The translations under genes were made by a program, and so were the position numbers. A DNA stretch of 14,534 bases, taken from Lachnospiraceae bacterium UBA3641. Its GTDB lineage: Bacteria > Bacillota > Clostridia > Lachnospirales > Lachnospiraceae. Shown one piece after another: positions 1-7,030 of the stretch; position 1 is the stretch's first letter, and every line of letters starts with the position of its first letter. The stretch is taken from positions 1-14,534 of the forward strand of contig DFKQ01000082.1 of NCBI GenBank assembly GCA_002373875.1, written 5' to 3'. The notes beneath the pieces are model-generated. The model searched no databases. It saw only the letters and a program-made list of their open reading frames with translations, and was not told the DNA's origin.

Positions 1-27
1 TGTCAATAATGCTGCTGCTCTCTTCAT
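1..27 (-). CDS. 5' end of a gene with signal-peptide-like start (partial, runs off window)
   Basis: Only the first nine codons are visible, reading MKRAAALLT. An AAGGAG ribosome binding site at 40-35, seven nt before the ATG, makes this a convincing start. A Lys-Arg pair followed by small hydrophobic residues is how bacterial export signals and lipoprotein signals begin, so an exported or lipid-anchored protein is likely. The gene follows modC on the same strand and has its own promoter and long leader. Inference only: it could be the molybdate/tungstate-binding lipoprotein (ModA-like) that the neighbouring ATPase needs, since no binding protein or permease is in the window. Any other exported protein is also possible. 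Confidence 0.7.
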
Positions 28-182
28 GATATGTCTCCTTTTCTACGGGTATTTATACCCGGTCATGGAAGGCTGCTTGCTTTCGCTTGCAACCCCGGGC
101 CGAATACGGCCGGCCTCAAAACCATAATACCTCTGATGAAAAAGGTACCTTAGGTCATAAGGCTCGAAGAATTTATGGTTAC
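28..182 (-). promoter_or_regulatory. Long structured 5' leader, candidate riboswitch or cis-regulatory RNA
   Basis: This is the predicted untranslated leader between the promoter at 189-217 and the ATG at 27. Starting almost at the predicted transcription start, 180-173 (AACCATAA) pairs perfectly with 127-120 (TTATGGTT). That stem encloses two hairpins: 162-158 with 152-148 (CCTTA/TAAGG) and 147-143 with 132-128 (TACCT/AGGTA), giving a three-way junction. Next come a hairpin at 113-95 (GGCCG/CGGCC core, TATT loop, two more C-G pairs beyond a bulged C), a short stem at 92-77 (TTGC/GCAA), and a hairpin at 61-46 just before the ribosome binding site. Segment 125-122 (ATGG) could pair instead with 68-65 (CCAT), so a switch between folds is conceivable. 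The pairings were found by eye. I do not recognise a known riboswitch class, and the conserved core of the molybdenum cofactor motif could not be matched. Confidence 0.5.
46..61. repeat. Perfect 16-bp palindrome CGGGTAT-(2)-ATACCCG
   Basis: The arms are seven bases, perfectly complementary, around a 2-nt centre. The palindrome ends five nt before the AAGGAG of the downstream gene. In RNA it would fold as six pairs with a 4-nt loop and could limit access to the ribosome binding site. In DNA it has the symmetry of a dimeric repressor operator. The TAT/ATA arms vaguely resemble molybdate-regulator (ModE) sites, but the match is too weak to name. Confidence 0.6.
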
Positions 183-188
183 CTGTTT

Positions 189-217
189 ATTATACCCCAT
201 ACCTTGATAATTTTGAA
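189..217 (-). promoter_or_regulatory. Sigma-A-type promoter for the leader and exported gene
   Basis: The -10 box is a perfect TATAAT (194-189). A 17-nt spacer separates it from a -35 box TTCAAA (217-212), which matches the consensus at four of six positions. The predicted transcription start is near 182, right before the first stem of the leader. The promoter lies in the gap after modC, so the gene at the left edge can be transcribed independently of the formate dehydrogenase operon. I see no intrinsic terminator between modC and this promoter, so read-through is also possible. Confidence 0.6.
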
Positions 218-265
218 TCATGCACTTGTTTTTATACAATAAGCCAGTTGGAACGGTCTCTAAGA

Positions 266-1357
266 TCAGTCCTCCTTCAACAGTAAAATATGATCCGGTG
301 AAATGCTTATATTTTCAGGTATAAAAACATCCGGGTCATTATCATCAAGCTTCCTTGAAGTCTTCCACCACAAACCGTTTTCAAGGGTTATATACCATTC
401 AAAAGGCATTCTGTTTATTACAGCATGTCCGCATGGAATAACATTGACTGCGCCTTCCCCCCGCGTAAAATCATGGGCCCTTATTCCGATATGGGTAATA
501 TCATCGGTAACCTTCCCATCCGTAATGAGCTCAAGCCCCTTCCAGTCAAGGGCCCTGACCCTGTGTTCGGTAAGCCTTTCTATCCTGCTTATGTTCTTAC
601 AGCCCGTAAGCCTGGCTGCCGCAACGGTCTCAGGATGCTCAAAGAGATCATCGGTATTCCCCTGCGCTATCACCCTTCCTTCATCCATAAGGATCAGGTA
701 GTCACATATCTGATATACCTCATCCCTGTCATGACTCACCAATATGACCCTTTTATCGTACATATCAAGAATACGTATAAGTTCAAGCCTTAAGCCCTCC
801 CTTAAATATGTATCCATTGCCGAGAAGGGTTCATCCAGCATTAGCAGGTCAGGGTCCGTCACCAGCATCCTGACAAGGGCGGTACGCTGCTGCTGGCCCC
901 CGGACAGCTCATGGGGTTTATGATCCCTTATATCCCACAGACCGAACCTCTTAAGAATATCTTCCAATCCGGCATCAGCCTTCCTCCCTGCGCCGCGAAA
1001 TCCCGCTTCAATATTTCCCTTTACGCTCATATTCGGAAACAGGGCATAATCCTGAAAGAGATATCCCACCTTCCTCCTGCCGGTCTTTATATCCACGCCT
1101 CTTTTACTGTCGAATAAAACCCTTCCATTAAGGATTATCCTTCCTTCATCCGGACGTATGAGCCCGGCAATGGATTTAAGGGTCATGCTCTTCCCACATC
1201 CCGAAGGCCCCAGTATCCCTATTCTCTTACTCTCTGTTTCTAAGGATACATCAAGACTGAAATCATCATATCTCTTCCTTACCTTCACAAGGCAAGGGGA
1301 CCACGGGAACGGTTCTTTTGGCACATCCCATGGTGACGGTTCTTTCGTAATTCTCAT
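266..1357 (-). CDS. modC: Molybdate/tungstate-type ABC transporter ATP-binding protein (ModC-like)
   Basis: This cytoplasmic ATPase subunit would power oxyanion import, probably molybdate or tungstate for the cofactor of the formate dehydrogenase in the same operon. The 363-residue protein has Walker A GPSGCGKS at 50-57, the Q-loop in YLFQDYALFP at 99-108, signature LSGGQQQR at 151-158, Walker B LLMLDEP at 171-177 and the switch His at 209. About 120 residues after the ATPase core resemble a divergent TOBE-type regulatory tail. No modA or modB adjoins it, so the permease must be elsewhere or beyond the left edge. The gene begins one nt after the hslO stop, with only a weak, distant AAGGA, so translation may depend on hslO. 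The first 22 residues hold a nine-residue near-repeat (KEPSPWDVP, KEPFPWSPC) before homology begins. The ABC class is certain; the substrate is inferred mainly from context. Confidence 0.8.
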   Translation of the reverse strand: MRITKEPSPWDVPKEPFPWSPCLVKVRKRYDDFSLDVSLETESKRIGILGPSGCGKSMTLKSIAGLIRPDEGRIILNGRVLFDSKRGVDIKTGRRKVGYLFQDYALFPNMSVKGNIEAGFRGAGRKADAGLEDILKRFGLWDIRDHKPHELSGGQQQRTALVRMLVTDPDLLMLDEPFSAMDTYLREGLRLELIRILDMYDKRVILVSHDRDEVYQICDYLILMDEGRVIAQGNTDDLFEHPETVAAARLTGCKNISRIERLTEHRVRALDWKGLELITDGKVTDDITHIGIRAHDFTRGEGAVNVIPCGHAVINRMPFEWYITLENGLWWKTSRKLDDNDPDVFIPENISISPDHILLLKED

Positions 1358-1358
1358 A

Positions 1359-2282
1359 TCACAACAGCTTCCTTATCTCATCCAGGGTAAAGTTGTAGGC
1401 TCTGTTGCAGAAGTGGCACTTAAGCTCTATATCCTTACCATCCCGGATTATACTGTCAAGCTCCTTCTTCCCCAGGCTTATAAGGGCTTTCTCAACCCTT
1501 GCCTTATCGCAGTTGCAGTGGAACCGTGTCGGAAGTGTATCATTTATTTCAGGATCAAAGCCCTCAAGGACATATTCAAGCAGACCTGCCGATGTTCTTC
1601 CTTCATCAAGCATGGCGGTTACGGAAGGTATCTCCTTAAGCCTGTCCTCAAGCCTTGTTATGAAAGAATCATCCGCGAAGGGCATCAGCTGTATGATGAA
1701 GCCGCCGGCCTGCCTTACCGTATTGTTCTTCTCCATAAGAACACCCAGACCCACAGCCGATGGAACCTGCTCGGAAGTGGCGAAATAGTAGGTTAAGTCC
1801 TCCGCTATCTCCCCTGTCTGTAAGGCCACCTGTGATGAATAAGGCTCCTTAATGCCCATATCCTTTATCACGCTCAACACACCTATACCTATGGCACCTC
1901 CCACATCAAGCTTACGTTCAGGCCCGTTCGCGAGCGGATAAACCTTTGCAGGCAGAATAACATCAGGCACCAGTGCGTAGCCCTTGACATCAACCATCCC
2001 TGTTTCCTCATCCGGCGAACCCGCGGTTACCGTTATTCCCTTCATGGGACCCGATCCCCTTATCTGCAAGGTGAGCAGGTCATCCGCCCCCTTCATCATG
2101 GCACCCATCATGGCACCGGCCGTAAGCATGCGTCCCAAAGCTGCCGTTACAACAGGGCTTGTATTATGTGCCGCCCTGGCTGCCTCCACCATGTCCCTTG
2201 TTGATGCTGCATAGGCCCTTATCTGCCCGCTTGCTGCCGTGGCCCTTATTATCCTGTCGTCTGTTTTCTTTCCTGTGATCAT
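1359..2282 (-). CDS. hslO: Hsp33 redox-regulated chaperonin
   Basis: This cytoplasmic holdase is switched on when oxidants release zinc from four cysteines and form disulfides. The 307-residue protein has the family's N-terminal start (RIIRATAASGQIRAYAAST), the long substrate-binding fold with GSGPMKG and GGAIGIGVLSVIKDMG, and the C-terminal zinc centre: CNC at 256-258 and CHFC at 289-292. All four cysteines are present, so the redox switch should work. Length is typical (about 290-300). The start at 2282 fits the family alignment but has only a weak purine-rich ribosome site. It lies 50 nt after the MOSC-MogA gene and one nt before modC. Its place between cofactor and transport genes is unusual. 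Protection of an oxygen-sensitive enzyme is a reasonable inference but is not shown by sequence. Confidence 0.95.
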   Translation of the reverse strand: MITGKKTDDRIIRATAASGQIRAYAASTRDMVEAARAAHNTSPVVTAALGRMLTAGAMMGAMMKGADDLLTLQIRGSGPMKGITVTAGSPDEETGMVDVKGYALVPDVILPAKVYPLANGPERKLDVGGAIGIGVLSVIKDMGIKEPYSSQVALQTGEIAEDLTYYFATSEQVPSAVGLGVLMEKNNTVRQAGGFIIQLMPFADDSFITRLEDRLKEIPSVTAMLDEGRTSAGLLEYVLEGFDPEINDTLPTRFHCNCDKARVEKALISLGKKELDSIIRDGKDIELKCHFCNRAYNFTLDEIRKLL

Positions 2283-2332
2283 ATGAATCGTATTCTCTTT
2301 CTGTTAGGCTTTTTCCTTTTTCCTATTCACTC

Positions 2333-3280
2333 TTATTCCACTTTGGAACCCCTCAGTATCCTTATCCCATGCTCAAGCGCACCAAGAATAAATGACAGAC
2401 ACTCTTCCACCGCCTTCGGGCTTCCCGGAAGGTTGACTATTATCGAATGTCCCCTTATAACGGAAGCTCCTCTTGACAGCATCGCACGGTCCGTTATCTC
2501 AGCACTCTTCATCCTCATATACTCGGCTATGCCCGGCGCATTCCTCTCTGCCACCTCAAGGGTCGCCTCAGGAGTGATATCCCTTACCGAGAATCCCGTG
2601 CCGCCGCTTGTCAGGATAAGATCGGCTTCCCTGCCGTCGCTCAGCCTTATAAGCTCTGCCTTAAGCCTCTCCTTATCATCCGGAATAAGGACTGATTCTA
2701 TAACCTCATAGCCATTGTCCTTAAGAAGCTCACATGCCCCGGGCCCGCTCAGATCCTTATATTCACCCGTGGAAGCCCTGTCGCTTAACACGATGACCGC
2801 TGCCCTGAAGGGTCTGTTTATATCCGGATATTCAACCTTAACCGGATCCCCCTTCTTTATCTCTCCGCCCTTTATAACCTCCGAAAAAACTCCCTGATGC
2901 GGCATGATACATTCTCCCATTCTCTTATATATCTGACAATGGGTGTGACACTCCTTTCCTCTCTGTGTAAGCCGTATAATGACAGGATCATTGCCGTTTC
3001 CTATGATCAGCCTGCTTCCGACAGGCAGCTTCACACAGTCAATACCCTCTAACAGAATATTCTCGCCAAAGTCACCGTTCTTAACCCCGGCGCCCTTTTT
3101 ATTGAATTCGTCCACTCTGTCCACGAAGAGAAGGCTTACCTGACGGTGCCAGTTGCCGGCATGGGCATCACCCTCTATACCATATCCCTCAATTAAGAGA
3201 GCCTTTTCAACCTCATGTTTTACGGTACCCCGCTTTTCACTTATGCATATAGCACGTATCTTTCCGTTTATTTCATTCAT
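2333..3280 (-). CDS. MOSC domain - MogA/MoaB fusion, molybdenum cofactor biosynthesis
   Basis: Two domains are joined. Residues 1 to about 150 are a MOSC domain, with the motif GIEGDAHAGNWHRQVSLL from 34 and cysteines at 111, 115 and 124. MOSC domains are thought to handle sulfur for, or bind, the cofactor. Residues about 157 to 315 are a MogA/MoaB domain, with TSGGTG at 224-229, RDITPEAT at 233-240 and PGSPKA at 285-290. This domain adenylates molybdopterin before metal insertion. The start has a strong GGGGGA site nine nt upstream, embedded in the end of moaA six nt away, so the two are probably translationally coupled. A hand-over from adenylation to later cofactor handling in one protein is inferred. 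No moeA partner is visible. Either domain name alone would be incomplete. Confidence 0.93.
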   Translation of the reverse strand: MNEINGKIRAICISEKRGTVKHEVEKALLIEGYGIEGDAHAGNWHRQVSLLFVDRVDEFNKKGAGVKNGDFGENILLEGIDCVKLPVGSRLIIGNGNDPVIIRLTQRGKECHTHCQIYKRMGECIMPHQGVFSEVIKGGEIKKGDPVKVEYPDINRPFRAAVIVLSDRASTGEYKDLSGPGACELLKDNGYEVIESVLIPDDKERLKAELIRLSDGREADLILTSGGTGFSVRDITPEATLEVAERNAPGIAEYMRMKSAEITDRAMLSRGASVIRGHSIIVNLPGSPKAVEECLSFILGALEHGIRILRGSKVE

Positions 3281-3286
3281 CTTAAA

Positions 3287-4303
3287 TCATCCCCCGATGG
3301 CGCTCATGGCATGTTTCTCCGATATTTTCTCAGCCCTGTTGAAGGAATGGGCCTTGGGTTTACATAATATCGCATCCCGGATCCCGGACCTTATCGCCTC
3401 AGCCCTCTCATTATCAGTCATATCTCTTCTTAGTATACTTTTAAGCTCAACTCCTGTATCAAAACACAGGCAGCTCTTAAGATAGCCCTGTGATGTAAGC
3501 CTTATCCTGTTACAGTGATCGCAGAAGGGACCGTGTATGGCACTGATAAATCCCACGCTTCCCTTATGGCCGGGTATCCTGTAATATATTGCCGGGCCGT
3601 TGCCGTGCCTGTTTTCATCCCTTATTATACCCGAATACCTGCCGGTTACGGCAGGTATTAAAAGGTCGTGGGATACAGCCTGAAAGTCCTTACCGGACCC
3701 TATTGGCATCATCTCGATAAACCGTACATCTATGTTCCTGTCCCTGCTTAATCCCACAAGGTCATAAGCATCCTTAAACCTGTCCTCCTCCTTGTCAGGT
3801 CCGCCCTTTTCAAACAGCGGCCAGTCAACGGATACCGCATTTATCTTGACCCGGATCCCGAGCTCATAAGCCCTGTCAAGGCCCCTTAAGACCCTGTCAA
3901 GCTCATCATACCCCGTAATATCCTTATATCTGCCCGGATCAAGCGTATCAATGCTTACGTTTATCCCGTCGATCCCTGCAAGACAGAGTTCATCAAGGAG
4001 TTCCTCCAGTAATATCCCATTGGTGGTCAGTGTTACCTCCTTGATACCCGGGATCGCTTTAAGCATCCCTATAAGCTTACAGCATCCCTTTCTTACAAGC
4101 GGTTCCCCACCTGTTATCCTTATCTTTTTTATCCCGCACTCCGCAGCGGCACCGGCAATACAGGCTATCTCCTCGTATGTAAGTATCTCTCTCATCGGAA
4201 GGGATTCTATATCACCGGGCATGCAGTATTTACATCTCAGATTGCATTTATCAGTTATGGATATCCTAAGATAATCAATCTCTCTTCCAAACCTGTCACG
4301 CAT
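3287..4303 (-). CDS. moaA: GTP 3',8-cyclase MoaA (radical SAM)
   Basis: MoaA converts GTP to 3',8-cyclo-dihydro-GTP, which MoaC turns into cyclic pyranopterin phosphate, the first committed intermediate of molybdopterin. The 338-residue protein shows the radical SAM cluster motif C20-x3-C24-x2-C27 (CNLRCKYC) and the ITGGEPL SAM-binding stretch. The second [4Fe-4S] site is C261-x2-C264-x13-C278, with substrate-contacting Arg266 and Arg268 (CNRIR). The C-terminal Gly-Gly needed for catalysis is present (AIGG). About a dozen extra residues follow KINAVSV compared with the usual sequence. The start is set by GGAG six nt before the ATG, 24 nt after the formate dehydrogenase stop. All key residues are present, so the enzyme should be active. 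No moaC is in the window. Confidence 0.97.
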   Translation of the reverse strand: MRDRFGREIDYLRISITDKCNLRCKYCMPGDIESLPMREILTYEEIACIAGAAAECGIKKIRITGGEPLVRKGCCKLIGMLKAIPGIKEVTLTTNGILLEELLDELCLAGIDGINVSIDTLDPGRYKDITGYDELDRVLRGLDRAYELGIRVKINAVSVDWPLFEKGGPDKEEDRFKDAYDLVGLSRDRNIDVRFIEMMPIGSGKDFQAVSHDLLIPAVTGRYSGIIRDENRHGNGPAIYYRIPGHKGSVGFISAIHGPFCDHCNRIRLTSQGYLKSCLCFDTGVELKSILRRDMTDNERAEAIRSGIRDAILCKPKAHSFNRAEKISEKHAMSAIGG

Positions 4304-4327
4304 TATTTGCTCCGATATAACAATATT

Positions 4328-7030
4328 CTAATCCACCTTCTCAAGGTTTACGGCACATACCTTGTATTCCGGTATCCTGGCATAGTCATCCAGGGCCGCA
4401 TTGGTAAGCACATTTACAGGTGAATCCGGGAAATGGAAGGGCATCCATGTCTCTCCCTCTGATACCTTACGGCCCACCCTTGCCGTCGCCGTTATCTCGC
4501 CGCGCCTGCTTGATACCTTGATCCTCTCGCCGTTTTGTATACCAAGCCTGTCAGCATCACTTTTATTCACCTCAATAAAGCCTTCCCCGGCTATATCCAT
4601 AAGTCCCTGAGATCTTGCAGTCATGGCCGCCGCATTGTAATGATACAATATACGGCCGGTCATAAGTATGTAAGGATAGTCATCATCCGGAAGCTCCTGC
4701 GAAGGCTTATACGCGGCCTGATACAGTAATGCCTTCCCCCTGACCGGATGTCCCACATGCATAATGGGAGTGCCGGGATGATCCTTACTCTTGCAGGGCC
4801 ACTGGAGTGATTCTCCGCTGTCAAGCCTCTCATGGGATATACCGGCGAAGCTGGGTGTTAACGAAGCGATCTCATCCATTATCTGAGCACTTGTAAGGTA
4901 TGGCTGTTTATAACCCATGGCATTCATAAGGTCGGTGATTATATCGGTGTCGAGCCTCATATCCCCCTTAAGCGTGACTGCCTTTCGTATCCTCTGTACA
5001 CGGCGTTCGGTATTGGTGAAGGTACCTTCCTTCTCGGCATAGCTTACTCCGGGCAGTATAACATCGGCATATCCGGCCGTCTGAGTCATGAAAAGCTCCT
5101 GTATTACGAAGAATTCGAGGCTTTCAAGGGCCTTGATTATATGATGGGTGTCGGGATCAGATACCACCGGATCCTCGCCGAAGATATACAGTCCCTTGAT
5201 CTTACCTTCTATCGCGGCAGGGAATACATCCGTTGCCTTAAGTCCCGGGTTGGGATTAAGCTCGGTGCCCCATGCCTTTTCAAATTTGGAACGGACTTCG
5301 GGATTGCTGACCTTCTGATATCCGGGATAATCCGTGGGAAGTGCTCCCATATCGCAGGCTCCCTGGACATTGTTCTGACCGCGCAGGGGATTGACCCCGC
5401 ATCCGCTCCTTCCTATCTTACCGCACAGGGCCGCCATATCCGACATGCACATAACGCCCTCGGTTCCCGTTGAATGTTCGGTAACTCCCAGACAGTAGAT
5501 AATGGGAGCCTTATCCGCACGGGCATACATGCGGGCCGCTTCCCTTAACCTGTCGGGATCTATATGGCATATCTCACCCACCTTTTCGGGGGTATATTCA
5601 GCGACCAGCTTCTTAAGTTCCTCGAAGCCTTCGGTATTTTCGTTAATATAATCGTGATCTACCAGGTCCTCCTCTATCATCACGTTCATCATGCCGTTAG
5701 CGAAGGCCACATTGGTACCGGGTCTTAATTTAATATGGATATCAGCCTTCTTCGCAAGACCTATCTCTCTGGGATCGACTACAATAAGTCTTGTCCCCTT
5801 CTTTACTGCCTCACGTATCTGCATTCCCACAACCGGATGGGCCTCCTCGGGATTGGAACCCACAAGGAGTATGCAGTCAACATCATGGGTTATGTCATGT
5901 ATGGGATTGGTCATGGCACCCGATCCGAGCGTTGTTGCCAACCCTGCTACCGTTGCCGAATGACACACTCTTGCGCAATTGTCCGTATTATTGGACCCAA
6001 AGCAGGTACGTACCATCTTCTGAACCATGTAGACATCCTCATTGGATGACCTTGAGCAGGCAAAGCCCGCAAGCGATTCCGGACCATATTTATCCTTTAT
6101 CTCCATAAGGCGCTTAGCCGTATAAGAGATTGCTTCCTCCCAGCTTGCTTCCCTGAATTCACCCGTAGCCTTATCCTTTATCAGGGGTGTCTTTATGCGG
6201 TCGGGCGAATTGACAAAGTCGAAGCTTCCCGACCGCCCCTTAACACACAGGCGATTGTTGTTTGAAGGTCCGGGTGCGGGTTCAACGTTCAATATATTAT
6301 CATCCTTTACGATAAGGTAGAACTGGCAGCCGGTGGCACAATGAGGGCAGGTTGTAAGGACCTTCTTAACCTCCCATTCGCGGTACCTGTTTTCCCTCTT
6401 TAATGTGAGTGCTCCCGTAGGACATACGCTGGCACAGTTACCGCAGGATTCGCAGGAGGTCTCCTTATAATCCGGTCCGAAGGGGGCATCCACGATATGG
6501 AAGGTACCTGACCGGCCGTTCTTAAGCGTACCGTTGCAGGCTATATTGTTGCACACACTAATGCAACGCATGCAATGGATACACTTGCTGGGATCGTAGC
6601 TTATATAGGGATTGGAATCAAGCCTGGGAAGCTTATCTTCAATATGCCTTCTGGTACCGATATGTTCGGCGTGTTCAACCCCGTATCTGTTACATAAGCT
6701 TTGAAGCTCACAGGTCCCGTTGGCCGGACAGGACATACAATCCTGATTGTGGTTTGTAAGAAGGAGCTTAAGCATCTCCCTTCTGTATTCGGTAAGTGTA
6801 TCAGATTCCGTAGTGATCACCATACCGTTCTTGATCCTTGTCCTGCAGGCAGGCAGAAGGCTCTTGTAGCCAAGGGCCTCAACAACACACAGGCGGCATG
6901 AACCTATATCCGATACGCCCTCCAAAAAGCACAGGGTTGGTATATCGATCTTATTCTCTCTTGCGACCTCAAGGATGGTAGCTCCTTCTCTTGCCTCGTA
7001 ATCAATACCGTTTATCCTGATATTCATCAT
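4328..7030 (-). CDS. fdhF: Molybdopterin formate dehydrogenase, catalytic subunit (Cys type)
   Basis: This enzyme interconverts formate and CO2 at a bis-MGD molybdenum or tungsten centre and passes electrons along an iron-sulfur chain. The 900-residue protein (counted from 7030) has a [2Fe-2S] domain (C34, C45, C48, C62), a His-Cys3 cluster (H94, C98, C101, C107) and two ferredoxin clusters (C150/153/156/160 and C193/196/199/203). A [4Fe-4S] site of the catalytic domain follows (C228, C231, C235, C262). Active-site Cys356 sits in ARVCHSATVAG, where many homologues have selenocysteine, followed by the conserved His357. The C-terminal part (ILMTGRILYHYN) is a cofactor-binding domain. The N-terminal arrangement is like NuoG and NAD(P)-linked formate dehydrogenases. 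It overlaps the preceding flavoprotein gene by four nt (ATGA), so the two are probably made as a complex. Another molybdopterin oxidoreductase is possible but less likely. Confidence 0.93.
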   Translation of the reverse strand: MMNIRINGIDYEAREGATILEVARENKIDIPTLCFLEGVSDIGSCRLCVVEALGYKSLLPACRTRIKNGMVITTESDTLTEYRREMLKLLLTNHNQDCMSCPANGTCELQSLCNRYGVEHAEHIGTRRHIEDKLPRLDSNPYISYDPSKCIHCMRCISVCNNIACNGTLKNGRSGTFHIVDAPFGPDYKETSCESCGNCASVCPTGALTLKRENRYREWEVKKVLTTCPHCATGCQFYLIVKDDNILNVEPAPGPSNNNRLCVKGRSGSFDFVNSPDRIKTPLIKDKATGEFREASWEEAISYTAKRLMEIKDKYGPESLAGFACSRSSNEDVYMVQKMVRTCFGSNNTDNCARVCHSATVAGLATTLGSGAMTNPIHDITHDVDCILLVGSNPEEAHPVVGMQIREAVKKGTRLIVVDPREIGLAKKADIHIKLRPGTNVAFANGMMNVMIEEDLVDHDYINENTEGFEELKKLVAEYTPEKVGEICHIDPDRLREAARMYARADKAPIIYCLGVTEHSTGTEGVMCMSDMAALCGKIGRSGCGVNPLRGQNNVQGACDMGALPTDYPGYQKVSNPEVRSKFEKAWGTELNPNPGLKATDVFPAAIEGKIKGLYIFGEDPVVSDPDTHHIIKALESLEFFVIQELFMTQTAGYADVILPGVSYAEKEGTFTNTERRVQRIRKAVTLKGDMRLDTDIITDLMNAMGYKQPYLTSAQIMDEIASLTPSFAGISHERLDSGESLQWPCKSKDHPGTPIMHVGHPVRGKALLYQAAYKPSQELPDDDYPYILMTGRILYHYNAAAMTARSQGLMDIAGEGFIEVNKSDADRLGIQNGERIKVSSRRGEITATARVGRKVSEGETWMPFHFPDSPVNVLTNAALDDYARIPEYKVCAVNLEKVD

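Noticed and set aside
28..182. Molybdenum cofactor riboswitch upstream of the left-edge gene
   Set aside because: The context is right, but I could not align the conserved core of that motif, so the leader is reported only as an unassigned structured RNA.
1158..1796. 212-residue plus-strand open frame
   Set aside because: It lies antisense across the hslO and modC coding regions, has no family resemblance, and exists because those genes rarely use codons whose complement is a stop. The other plus-strand frames are rejected for the same reason.
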